A program made the position numbers and the translations under genes. Under the pieces are notes generated by a model that saw only the letters and a list, made by a program, of their open reading frames with translations, ran no database searches and was not told the DNA's origin. From Bretschneidera sinensis (Eukaryota; Streptophyta; Magnoliopsida; Brassicales; Akaniaceae): a stretch of DNA of 64,000 nucleotides. Of the stretch, positions 25,301-35,973 are shown in pieces. How positions within the stretch are numbered: the first letter of the stretch is position 1; the number at the start of each line of letters is the position of its first letter. Location of the stretch: positions 139,093,328-139,157,327 of the forward strand of contig CM043700.1 of the NCBI GenBank assembly GCA_023935145.1, written 5' to 3'.

Positions 25301-28287
25301 CAAAATGTAAGATTTGCAGCTTATGCATATACCATTGTTTTAGGGTGCTTCCAATAGCTGTTCCTATACTGCTGAAAACTTATGCATAAGCATCAGGAGT
25401 TGCTAAAATATGGTGCTTTAAGTCTTGAACACATTAAGCAGAATATCTTCATATTCATGGAAATTTCCCCGGCAAGCAAAATGGCAGTGAAATTCAATAA
25501 ATAAGCAGTACTTTTTAAACATTCAACTGGTTCAAAATATTTACCAAAATGTCAAAATTTGAAGCAAATTTTAACCAAAAAAATAAGAATTACCTTCACT
25601 GAGAGACCCCAAGTTAGTCCTTTCTATGATATTGAAATCAATGGGTGAAGAAACTTGCTGGAGCTTCATAGAGGTCTGGAAAGAGGGCATAAACAGAATT
25701 GTTTTTTCTCCAACCTTCACAGAATTTTCAATCACATCAAATGTTCCCAGATCATGGCCGGTGCGTGGACAAGAAGGCCCTTCAGTTCTATATTTCACTG
25801 CATCACTTAATGGAATGCCATGGCACCTGCATGTCTATAGGCAGTACACCCAGTGGCATTAGTTCTACTTCCAAACATGAGGTGAGAAACAAAAGCAATG
25901 GGAGAAGGAAATGAACCATAAACAACAAGAACATATATCTAGCTTCTGCCTTCATGCATGGATGATGTAAGAACAGCATGGCACTGGCACATATATTCAG
26001 TGTAGCAAACAAATATGGAAAACAAACAAGATTTTTGATAGTTTCTACTGAAAATTGAAATAAAGAAGGGAAAAATTATCCATCCATCTTACATGCCTTG
26101 TGCTCACACATAGGCATGTGTCGCACACTATATTTTGTCAATATGAATCCTGTGGGAGAAAGATCTTAGGAAGATTTTCTTCACTCAATGTTCTCTCAAA
26201 TAACTATAAGCAAAGAAGTACACCTTCATAAGTATTTGGACATCCCACCATCACATATTTCATAGTAAATATTTGCAGAACTCTATAAAGAAGAATAACG
26301 AGGTGAAAAATGGTTCTGTAACTAGTTAAGATGGACTAATTGCTTTTCATATATGAATACATATTCCGAGTAATCCAAAAAATATTTCATTTTGTGGTCA
26401 CCATTTGGTGTCTTGAGATATATATGATGCTAAGTATTAATTATGCAGAAATGTTTAGGTTTTTCAGCTCAAGATAATAACTTGCAGTCCAAAATGCAAG
26501 GAAGTGGTTAACCAACAAGGACAATACACAAGCAACTTACAGACAAAGAAAGATGCATGTATAATACCTGACAAGGGCTGAACCCATCGATAATATTACT
26601 AGCTGATGCACACAAATTGCAGGATATATGGTTCACGGAGCCCACAAGGTTACTCTTAAACATAAAACGAGCTTGCAATGGTTCTTCCATGTCATCCTTT
26701 AGATCCTGTAGCCATCGTTTTACCAGGCCATGAAATACTTTTACATCTGCATATTGTTAAAATATTAGTACTATTTTTTAAAGTATCTAGCCTTGTACTT
26801 TCACTGGCTCTTACATCCCTTGCCTATATATCAAAAGCTATTCAATATATTATAAATTCATTAAATTGCTAAAGGCGAATAGTTTGTCCCTAGTAAATCC
26901 AATTGCAACAAGGACTGCAAACCTTCCCACTCATATTTGCTTGAACAAGAAGAACAACACTGACATACATTCATAATCAAGAAAAAATATCCAAAACCTT
27001 TCCAACAGTTTCAATGTAGACCTTTCAAACAGAATCTATTGCCCAAATAACCCAAGTAAATCATGTTATGCATATGCCTGATTATCTATTAAGCATGTTA
27101 TTAGTTATCCATAACCCTAAAATAAACAAAAACCAAACAGATGACTAGAAGTCAACATTTACAGATTATTTTCTTCTTAACCTGGGAGATAGGTTTGAAA
27201 TGAACAATTGTCAAGATCAGATATACATCTGACAAAATTGTTGATCTTCTCCCGCATATTACTGAGATGGCTTGATTTTTGCTCGAGCAACACAAACTCG
27301 ACTGAAACACACTTATCTGCTGCATCCTGTCACTCACGAGGAAAAAAACATAAAAGAAGATTATCTGAGCTAGAAACAAGCAGACGCGACACAAAATCCA
27401 AATATCCAAGACAATTAGCTCACCATCAGAGACTTTTTCGATGCAGAGTCGATATTTTCAGGTAAGGACGAGCACAGTACAATCACTTTCCTCACAATAT
27501 CTTTGCCTCCCCACAAGTACAAAACTCGATCACTCAAAACGCTTGAGAGTTTCAAATCTGCTATCAATCAGGGCGAGAATCAACAAAGCAAACATCATTG
27601 AAAATGAACGCGCGTGCGAGAGTGAGAAACACGCACCAAGACAACAGATCGCTCCAGAATCATTGATTTCAGGCAAGAATTCATTGGAAGGCAAGTTGTT
27701 GACAGCATGGTGGAAATCGCGCAGACTAAAGTTTCCTCTTGGACTGTAACCGATTTTTAACTGCTTAAAGTAGTATATTGATACATTCAATTATTGATTT
27801 CATGGATCATTAATGCGAACATATCTCGTGCATTGTATATTCAAGAATTGTCGGCTAAATCAAAGAGAACAGAAGAGGCAATGAAGATTTAAAACTAGGC
27901 ACCTACCTCATCAGAGCAAGAGATGCGATTTTTGAAGAGGTAGCACAAGCCAATCCTATCACTAAGAGAATCCGATTGAGATCGCGAAGGCGATGAAATG
28001 GCGTAGAAATTAGCGAGCTGGAACAAGGACTGTAAAATCGCAATCAAAATTCACGATTCCATTAATCCATTGATCGATCAATCGATCCAAAGAAGATCAA
28101 GTTTGTACTAATTACTAGAATCGTCTAGTGTATCTGTGAGTCTTCTCTGTGTGTGTGTGTGTATATATATATACATATCGAGAGAGAGAGAGAGAGAGAG
28201 GGAGAGATTTCTATATGCCTGCTTTAGGTCTCTAAGCAAAGGAGGCGAGAGACTTCGCATATCCAAAACGAAACACACCAGTACCAT
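22214..28287 (-). CDS. Conserved plant protein of unknown function (AT5G07380-like)
   Basis: Twelve exons in minus order: 28219-28287, 27907-28029, 27637-27760, 27424-27557, 27182-27326, 26568-26746, 25594-25834, 24820-24918, 24470-24615, 24210-24317, 23458-23546, 22214-22727. They total 1971 bases and encode 656 residues with closed phases. It opens MVLVCFVLDMRSLSPPLL and has a later segment VLYLWGGKDIVRKVIVLCSS; the two hydrophobic strands recall a von Willebrand A-like alpha/beta fold, which is only an impression. Further landmarks: CRCHGIPLSDAVKYRTEGP, GASYFVTPSTCHEIE, FHCYYILQPSDNGPMLL and a basic tail ending RPKRKFK. There is no signal peptide or membrane segment. Exon 1 uses a GC donor (CAG/GCATAT), and intron 1 contains a microsatellite. 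I do not recognise a function; position between RBOHA and IPK2 matches the Arabidopsis hypothetical gene AT5G07380. Confidence 0.88.
28149..28205. repeat. Compound microsatellite (GT)n(AT)n(GA)n in intron 1
   Basis: A (GT) run, then (AT), then a (GA) run in direct succession lie inside intron 1 of the unknown gene, starting about 14 bases from its GC donor. On the gene's strand the (GA) tract reads as a CT-rich stretch. Such a locus is expected to vary in length between individuals. Confidence 0.9.
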
Positions 28288-29319
28288 TTCTCCTTCTTCT
28301 GCTTCGCTTCTGGTGAACTTTGCGCTCTGGTTTTCGCGCGGGATGCTTTTTGTAAAATGACGATTTGAAAAATCGAATTATGAAAAAGGGACGATTTAAT
28401 GTTCCGCCCCTATATTTTTTAAAATATTAATTTTTACCTCTTTAGTCTTTTCAAATTACACCGGTAGCCTTTTATATCTTCTTTTTTTCAAATACCTCGC
28501 ATATTTTTTCTTAAAGATAAGAAGAAATTAAAAACAAAAGGTTGCCCACGTCAAATCCCATTACCACTCATTAGTCTTGCAAAATGTCAATCAAAATTCT
28601 AATCCTAATTTGTTAATGGGCGAAGGATGATAGCAATGACGTAGGCATTGGATTTAATCCGACTTAAAAGTTCAGTTTCTTAAATCATTTTAAAATAAAT
28701 TTAAGTTAGACTAAATTTAGTATCAAATATGACCAAATAAGTTTTAAAATTAATGATAACATGAGTATTAGAAAGTTTGTTGAAAAAAATAAGAGTGGTG
28801 ATACCACGAATCTGGTTTCGTGGAAGTTATTATAAAACTGAGAAAGTTCATTAGTAATCACAAGAAATTTGAATAGTAATTGTTTAAAAAAAATTAAAAG
28901 AAAAATTTTAAATATCAAAATTATTACTCAACTTTCCATGATTACTTAATGAACTTTCTTGATTCTGTAGTAACTCTCATGAAACCGGATCCTGAATCAC
29001 CACTCAAGATAAAAAAAGAAACTAATGAATAAGCACAAAACTTTTAACTAACTAATTTTAATTCCATATTGAACAAATCTGGTCAACACATACAATAAAT
29101 TGGCCAACAGTGGCTTTTAGGTGCAATTACAATTTACAAACAAGGCAAATGATAAGATTTTCACTCATGTTGCTCACAAATTCAAGTTAGTACCAAAGGA
29201 CACTCAAATAGATAGTATGCTTTTGATAAATAATACATACACAATTATATTATATCTCAGATGTCAAACATTATAAGCTGAATGTTTTTCTTCTGATGAA
29301 TGCAGTTTAATCTGAAGTT
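28288..29319. other. Intergenic region between the unknown gene and the germin-like gene
   Basis: The right side of the unknown gene's start should hold its promoter. A foldback repeat occupies 28782-29019. The remainder to 29319 is AT-rich and is partly the germin-like 3' UTR. The minus-strand frame at 28706 lies in the repeat and is not a gene. Confidence 0.6.
28782..29019. repeat. Foldback MITE (inverted arms about 95 bp)
   Basis: The left arm (about 28782-28880) reads agagtggtgat...ctggtttcgtgg...gagaaagttcattagtaatca. The right arm (about 28930-29019), reverse complemented, reads tgagtggtgat...ccggtttcatga...aagaaagttcattaagtaatca. The arms match along almost their whole length and leave a loop of about 50 AT-rich bases. 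No coding capacity. Flanks are similar A-rich strings, so the target-site duplication is unclear. Confidence 0.65.
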
Positions 29320-29997
29320 CTACTGATTTTTAAGGCCTGAAGATCCAGCCAGAGTTGCATTTGCAACGCTATTACCTTCCAATTCAGAAACAGAGATCAA
29401 CCTCTTCACTAGCTTATTCATCTCTTCTAGATCAGGCTCGAACATGGCATTACTAAGACTCACCACCCCTGGATTCTGGCTGTTATGAACTGAGTAAGCA
29501 GTAGCAATCTCAAAACCAGCATTGTAGCAAAAATGAAGCAGGCCTCTTGGGAAAACAAACACATCTCCTACCTTTAGTTTCTTTTGGAAAATCACGTTTT
29601 TGGTGTCGATAAATCCAACAACCACGGCGCCTTTGTTCAGGAAGAAAATCTCCGAGGCTCTTGGGTGTGAATGAGGCATTACCACTCCAGCCAATTCAAG
29701 GTCAGTTCTACCAATGGAAAGGCCTAGTGTGTTCAGGCCAGGGAAATCTGCAGCCGTGACAATTCTAACCGAGGAACGAAGGAAGTTATCCGTGTCACCA
29801 GTTTTGTTCAGTTCTGAAGTCTTGAAATCTGAGTCAGTGACGTTGGCTGGATTTTTGCAAGGGAAACCATCAAGGAAGATGGTTTGTCTTTGATTTCTTG
29901 TAGCTGTTGGACAAGTGTCCTGTAGGTTATCAAAATCTGCCGAGCAGAATTTGATGCAAATGTAGAAGAGAACGCAAAAGATAATGAATGAATTCAT
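29320..29997 (-). CDS. Germin-like protein (cupin, secreted)
   Basis: Intronless frame of 225 residues. Residues 1-20 form a signal peptide (SFIIFCVLFYICIKFCSA), so the product should enter the apoplast. Cys29 and Cys47 are placed for the germin disulphide. Germin box 1 is PHSHPRASE (His109, His111, Glu116) and box 2 is FPRGLLHFCYN (His155), giving the full 3-His-1-Glu manganese site of the cupin barrel. NVT, NKT and NAT are possible N-glycosylation sites. Germins of this type act as manganese superoxide dismutases or oxalate oxidases, but the activity cannot be read from sequence. A TATA motif lies about 55 bases before the ATG. It stands between two genes that are neighbours in Arabidopsis, so it is probably an insertion into the block. 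Confidence 0.95.
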   Translation of the reverse strand: MNSFIIFCVLFYICIKFCSADFDNLQDTCPTATRNQRQTIFLDGFPCKNPANVTDSDFKTSELNKTGDTDNFLRSSVRIVTAADFPGLNTLGLSIGRTDLELAGVVMPHSHPRASEIFFLNKGAVVVGFIDTKNVIFQKKLKVGDVFVFPRGLLHFCYNAGFEIATAYSVHNSQNPGVVSLSNAMFEPDLEEMNKLVKRLISVSELEGNSVANATLAGSSGLKNQ

Positions 29998-30822
29998 TTT
30001 TTCTTTGTTTTTCTGAAATTATGAATGTCTTCATTGGTTTAAATATGATCAATATATAAGCAATGTATAGACTTTAGAGGCTGCAGGACATGGAGGTTTT
30101 TTTTCATTTATGCTTGAAGTTTACTACTGGATTTCTAATGGATTATGTTGTAAGAAGTGCATTGCTTTGAAGAAAGGTTATCTCAAATTACCATGATGGT
30201 TGGATGTCCTTATGCTTGAAATACTAACTTTAAAAAAATACTTACGAAATGCAAAATTTTATTAAAAAACTAGATTTTTTTTTTTAACATTTTAAGCTTC
30301 TATTAGAAAATTTTCAAATAAGATATGCTGTCAATTTTTAGGAGCTCTGTTTCTATATATTACCACTACTAGGGCGTTGTAAGATTAAGCTTCGCATACA
30401 AAGAGACTAAGCTTGGAGTTCCCGGTATGTTATGATAAGTAGCTGGATAGGGTAAGGCAAGGTAGCAATTACTCAGAGGTTTTTGTCCATTCAAGTCGAG
30501 CTTTATGTGAGACCAGTGCACAGGCCTCCTAAGCAACAAAACCAAGCACTATACCAAAATTCATAACATCAAAATTGCTGATTCTGCACCCAGTGACAAA
30601 TAGATTATCCAATTGATGTTTATCCTTTTATCAATACTAGCTCCAGCAAACTTAAAATAGTAATCAAATAGAGCAAATGAAAAGTTATTACATGCTTTGT
30701 GTATCAACAGTTGCTTTTGCCAGCTAAAAATGAAAAGAAAAAAACTGCAGAGGCAGAACTTCTTTAAAAGTCATGCCATTCATTGAAACAGGCTCGTCAA
30801 TCGCAATCAACCGAATCAAATT
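29998..30822. other. Germin-like promoter and IPK2 3' flank
   Basis: The first 100 bases hold the germin-like leader and TATA motif. The rest holds no open frame of note; the part nearest 30822 is probably the IPK2 3' UTR. Nothing repetitive was recognised apart from a poly-T run at 30281-30292. Confidence 0.5.
30051..30060 (-). promoter_or_regulatory. TATA box of the germin-like gene
   Basis: CTTATATATT on the minus strand lies about 55 bases upstream of the ATG at 29997, a normal distance for a gene with a short leader. Confidence 0.5.
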
Positions 30823-31731
30823 TCATTCTGTAGTGCCATTGTCAGTACAAATGGATTCATTCCCAGAGTCCATCGAAGAAGTTTTGGTTGCGTAATCATG
30901 GGGGCTGGCAAGAATCTCCGAGACAAACTTTATCAAAGAGCAGAGTCCACCCAAGAAGTTATGATCAATAACACCTCTGCCTTCAACAACATGTGCAAAA
31001 TCTATAAGTTTAACTTCAGCACCTGCACTCCTTCCTTTCAAAACTGATTCCTTTTCATACACCATGAGAACTGAACAAGAATTGAAATGATAAATGGTTT
31101 GCTCCTCAAACCATGCCTTCAGATCCAATAATTGTGCCAAAATCTCACCATAAACACTTCGTGCAAAAGAACAGTCAGGGTTTGAATTTGAATCAGGGAA
31201 TGTGTTAGATGAAACAAACTTTCGCAGAACCAATCTAACATCATCCATGGTAAATTCCAGGACAAGCTTCTTCTTTGGCTTCCAGAATCCTAATTCTTTG
31301 CTGCCATAGATCTGCAACCCAGATATTCTAAAAGCCAATGACAAGCTGGTCGTTTCTCCATCTTTTTTAAGGCATCTTTGGAAGTAATCCTCGGATGCTT
31401 GTGGGTACCATGTTCTAGAACCAATTTTAATGTCTATGATGGATGGATTGCAGCGACTTGAAACAAGATCTTGCAACACAAGGTGGGGGCGCAGGCCAGA
31501 TCCATCAGATGCCTCCACAAGTTTAGTGCCATAGAAAACAGGAAAGAATCTGCGAATGTGATCTGGAATCTTCTTGTTGGAAGAGAACGAATTATAGAAG
31601 GCTTCCTCTTTTGAGCCACGTTCATCATCCTGGAAAGGCTTGTAGAAGCAGCCTGAATCATCTATGAGGGGACCAAGCTTTCCATCAAGGGCCTGGTGAC
31701 CTGCAACTTGATGACCTGGGACCTTAAGCAT
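30823..31731 (-). CDS. IPK2: Inositol polyphosphate multikinase (IPK2)
   Basis: Phosphorylates inositol tris- and tetrakisphosphate at the 6 and 3 positions on the route to InsP5 and phytate; plant members act in nucleus and cytosol. The uninterrupted frame of 302 residues starting MLKVPGHQVAGHQA matches the usual 280-300 aa. Diagnostic motif PSIIDIKIGSRTWYP (about 96-110) carries the PxxxDxKxG inositol-binding signature; VKLIDFAHVVEGRGVIDHNFLGG holds the IDF metal-binding motif, followed by CSLIKFVSEIL. The frame opens 16 codons further upstream, but that extension crosses a likely 3' splice site at 31773/31774 (TTGCAG/AAATTTCG), so the leader is probably spliced and the inner ATG is the start. 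Coding sequence intronless, as in other plant IPK2 genes. Confidence 0.94.
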   Translation of the reverse strand: MLKVPGHQVAGHQALDGKLGPLIDDSGCFYKPFQDDERGSKEEAFYNSFSSNKKIPDHIRRFFPVFYGTKLVEASDGSGLRPHLVLQDLVSSRCNPSIIDIKIGSRTWYPQASEDYFQRCLKKDGETTSLSLAFRISGLQIYGSKELGFWKPKKKLVLEFTMDDVRLVLRKFVSSNTFPDSNSNPDCSFARSVYGEILAQLLDLKAWFEEQTIYHFNSCSVLMVYEKESVLKGRSAGAEVKLIDFAHVVEGRGVIDHNFLGGLCSLIKFVSEILASPHDYATKTSSMDSGNESICTDNGTTE

Positions 31732-33504
31732 GATGTGGAGAGTATAAAGAAACCAACAGCAACGACGAAATTTCTGCAATGGATCTTATCTGGTTCACGC
31801 AAATGCTTGATCTATCAAATTAACCCCCTGCCAAAAAAAAGTGTGTAAGTCTCGCCTGCCAACAGGAGTGAGAATTTGGAACGCTATTGACTGCCAGATT
31901 GTGAAGAAAGAATTAGAACCATAAAGAAGCCATTGATAAAACCTTGTCCACTGCCCACCTCCTCCATATATTGGCCATAAAACATTTCACTTTAGAAGCG
32001 TATATAGCTATTAAAAAAAACAGTACAGATCACGTAATTCCTAAGGAGATAGGCTAGTCCATGTTCGGTCTTCCAAAAGGTGTTTTATGAACAAAATAAC
32101 AATGCTTCACCAGTTATGCAAATACATTCAATTTCAAATGTTTCCTTACTAAAGTTAAATATTATTGTATCAAAATAGCCTCTCCAGAATTCGCTCAAAA
32201 CTAATAACCTTCCACTCATTACAAAAGATAGTGATGATTGCAATGTAGCAGTATTAATAAATGTTAGGATATCCTAACTTGAGTTATATTACATCTGAAA
32301 GAAAAAAAATTAATAAAAGCTTATGTACATGATTTGGGCCCAAGGCTCTTGAGCTTAAGCTTTTGAGTCATATTAACGCCCATCAAGCCCGTGTTCGTGT
32401 GATCCCACGACGTGTGAAGTACTCCTAACTTTAACAATACAGCTACCCACAAATACAGCAATAAGCTTCAAAAAAGGCAGCATAGAAGATAAACTTATGT
32501 GGGCTGAAGTGCAAATGATCCAGCTCTCTAAGCTACGCCAACTGATTCCAACCTTTACACAAGAATGCTACTAGACCACGTGATAATAGACATAGAGAGC
32601 CAATTTTATTCAGTTTTAAATTTTAATTCGACACACCTTGCATCATGTTCTGAAGGAAAGTTTCAAATAAGAAAACAGTGAAAATGCAAGTGCAGAATGA
32701 CACTGTTCAAGCGAAAAAAGAAGGGTCGAGTGCCCAAATAGTTTTTTTTTCCCGAAATTATAGAGAAATTCTTATCTGCAACAAAAAGAGAGAAATTTTA
32801 GGTATCTTCTTCAGTTGCACATGGTGAGATTTTCTCTTAAAATGACAAAATCAGTATTTCATCTTAGATTCTTGCTGGTTCTTTGAGACTCAACAACCCA
32901 GATTTCAATTTATTAGTAAATTATAGGCTAGATTATAACTATACAAGACCCAAAGAAAGGTACAGAAACCAGAATAATCTAAACCCAGATGCTTTTAAAT
33001 CACATGCATTTGTAATCTACTAACCTCAAAAAGATAATGCACTACATATAACTTGATAGAATCATTTAATAATCACATCGAAAGAGCAAAATAAACTACA
33101 TATTGAATTGAAAATGAAACATTAATTTACGAAAAAATTAAAAACTTACAAAATTATCAGAGAAATCTCTACCTGGAAGAACTAGAAAACCTGATCAGTA
33201 ATCTCACGCTACTTGAAAAGCAAGTGAGCTTTGCAAGAAAAGATTCCTTACTGCGTTATGAGCTATAGACCGTTGGATATGATGATTGGACTCGAGGTGT
33301 GCGCTGCCTTCGTGATGCCAACAAATCAGATGCGACAGGAACAACTAAAAGACATTTGTAGAAGATTTGGTGTGGCCCTTTCAAAAGGAAGTCAAAGTCA
33401 GCAAATCGAAAGAGGAAGAGACATTTTAAAATTTAAGAAAAAAACAAATAAAAAATACTACATTTATACCACGTGAACATACAATTTTATTCAATTCAAA
33501 TTCA

Positions 33505-34160
33505 CGGTATTCGTCCCGTCCCACCTCGATTTGGGAAAAATTCTTATGTGTGCTGGGGACGGGACGAAGACGAAGAAAAAAAAAAGTTTCATTGCTTTGG
33601 TGGAGATGGGACGAGAATACAGGTCTTCATCTCGAATTCTTTGAAATTTTAAATATTATATTATATTTTTATTTTAAATTCATATTATTTATTTAAATAA
33701 ATTTATTAAATTTTTACTTCAAATTTATAAAATTTTAACTTTAAATGATAATTCATGTCTTAATGATAATTTATTAAATTTATATCTTATAAATATCACT
33801 TTTATTTTTTCTTTTATAAATACTATTTACATTTTTTTATAATATTTTATTTTTTAATAACCATAAAACTAACTTTTAAGTAAAAATGTTAAAATTTTTG
33901 ATTTTACTCACTTGAATCTTTAAATTTTTTTTTTATAAATCATTGATTTAAAATAATTCAAATTTTATGTAATCTCATGTATTAAGTTGTGTTAAGAAAA
34001 AATTTCCGCGGGTATCTGATTCCCAATGTAAAACTAAGGTAAGAAAAAAAAATTCTCCACTTTCATCTCCAAAGGTGAAGATAGGAAATTTTTGACTAGG
34101 ACAGAGATAAAAAATTCAATCCTCCATCTCCGCACTGTTGCCATCCTTGCATGTGAAGCA
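33505..34160 (+). repeat. AT-rich interspersed repeat, copy 1
   Basis: The copy starts with a GGGACGGGAC block, runs through tttacttcaaatttataaaa, ttaatgataatttatt and aatcattgatttaaaataattc, and ends tctgattcccaatg followed by tccatctccgcactgttgcc. It aligns along its length with copy 2 (34590-35220), allowing many substitutions and small gaps. GC-rich ends around an AT-rich centre suggest a non-autonomous transposon. Confidence 0.6.
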
Positions 34161-34589
34161 ACAAACCAAGGACATGTTCAATAAAAACCGATTCACTGCA
34201 CATTCTAATCTACAAAGGAAATTTGATCATCAACAAACCAAAGAGATGGAGAGAGACATTTTTACTTTTTGATTTCTTCTCTTGCATTGTCAGATTTATG
34301 ATATCTGAAAGTAACTTTTAACATTTTTGTTCTCTTCTTGGGTATTTTGGCCACGTTTGAGTATTAATCTATTTTTATTTTGAATATATTTAAGTGGAAT
34401 GGGTTTAAAACTTATTTAAATTAATATTTAAATATTATCGTAATTAAAATTAAAAAAAATGAAAGATAAAAACTCAAAAGAAAAGTTACAGATTGACCAA
34501 TAGGGGTTTGAACTTTGAAAAAAATGTTTGAAACCTTCCCTTTTTTTTTTATGCGGCAAATTTATTACCTTAGATTTTATTTACTGTGA

Positions 34590-35220
34590 GATTAGGGATG
34601 ATAATTTTATTCAAAATCGTGGATCTCATCTTATCTCGTTTTAATTTGAGAAAAAGTCTTTGTCTTGTTTGAGAAAGTGGATGGAAAAAAAAAATTTCTG
34701 TTGGCGGGGACGGGGATATAAGTCCCCATCTAGAATTCTCGAAACCCTATAAATAATATATTATATTTTTCATCTTAAATCTATTTTTTATTAAATGAAT
34801 TTATTGAATTCTTACTTCAAATTTACAAGATTTTAACTTAAATGGTAATTCATGTTTTAATGATAATTTATTGAATTCATGTTTTATAAATACCACTTAC
34901 ACTTTCTTTTTTATAACATTATATTTCTTAATGGTCATAAGATCAATTTAGGCTTTAACGAGTAAAAATGCTAAAACTTTTAACATTACTCAACTTGGGC
35001 ATTTAAAAGTTATTTTTATGGCTTATTGGTTTAAAATAGTTCAAATTTTATGTAGTATTATGGCTTGGATTTTGCTGAAGAAAATTCTTTGCGGGACCTG
35101 ATTCCCAATGGAGAAAAAAAAAATTCATTTTCAATGAAATTTTTTTTTCTCGGTGAGTTTGATGGGGACAAGGATAAAGAATCTAACTCAGCCTATTCCT
35201 CACCCTGTTGCCATCCCTAC
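34590..35220 (+). repeat. AT-rich interspersed repeat, copy 2
   Basis: Same family as 33505-34160: ggcggggacggggatataag, tacttcaaatttacaagatt, ttaatgataatttattgaat, gggacctgattcccaatgg, and an end with caccctgttgccatcccta. The 430-base gap between the copies is not repeated. A partial third copy lies inverted at about 56100-56345. Confidence 0.6.
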
Positions 35221-35973
35221 ATGAGGTGCACCTATGTTGTTGAAACTCCAATCATAAAGGTTATATTTGATCATTCATTTAAGTCCATTTAAAGTAAATT
35301 GGTTTAAGGTAAAATTCAAAAATTAAAATTTATTTATAAACAAATTTAATTATATTTTCATGTTTAATATTTTCTAAATTAAATTATAAAATTTGTTTAT
35401 AAAATTTCATGTGTAGAGTTCATTAATAAATTTAATCAATTTTGATAAATTTTAGTTATAACCAAATAAAGTTAAGTATAAAATTCAACTCATTTTCAAA
35501 TAAATGTTTTAATTTTAATTCATTTATAAATGAATTTTTTTATATTTGATAACAAATTAAAATGTGATTACTTCATTTATAAATGAATTACAAACTTTAT
35601 TAATAAATCAAATAAATTTCACAAAATGCAAATAATTCATTCCACAAAAAAGTAAGCAAAAATTAGTGGTATTTTTTTATACCAAAATTACCACTGCTCT
35701 TCGGTTTTGTTTTTTCGCGCTAAACGCCAAAACTGTGCTGCTACTCAATTTAAAAAGTAATATTACATTTTTATTTATAGGGCGGTTAGAACTTTGAAGT
35801 TTGAATTTCAACGCACACAGCTGGCTGCACGAGGTCAAAGAGTTGACGGGTGCTGCTATTGCTTTTATTTTTGCTCAAGAACGAGTATTTTTGCCCAAAC
35901 GGCGCCTATGTTACTATTCTAACTCCATGACCAATTATAATTTCCTTCCTAAAAACTGGTTAATCAAGCATTA

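Larger units (their letters stand above)
31732..35973. other. Interval between IPK2 and the amidase gene (divergent promoters)
   Basis: 31732-33250 probably includes the IPK2 5' UTR intron and promoter. 33500-34160 and 34580-35225 hold two diverged copies of one AT-rich repeat (separate entries). 35290-35640 is a further AT-rich stretch with short internal inversions. A short tgttaggatatcctaac...ctaactttaaca unit at 32262-32439 could be a small LTR-like element but is unproven. No gene was found; the frames at 33231 and 35065 are not coding. Confidence 0.6.
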
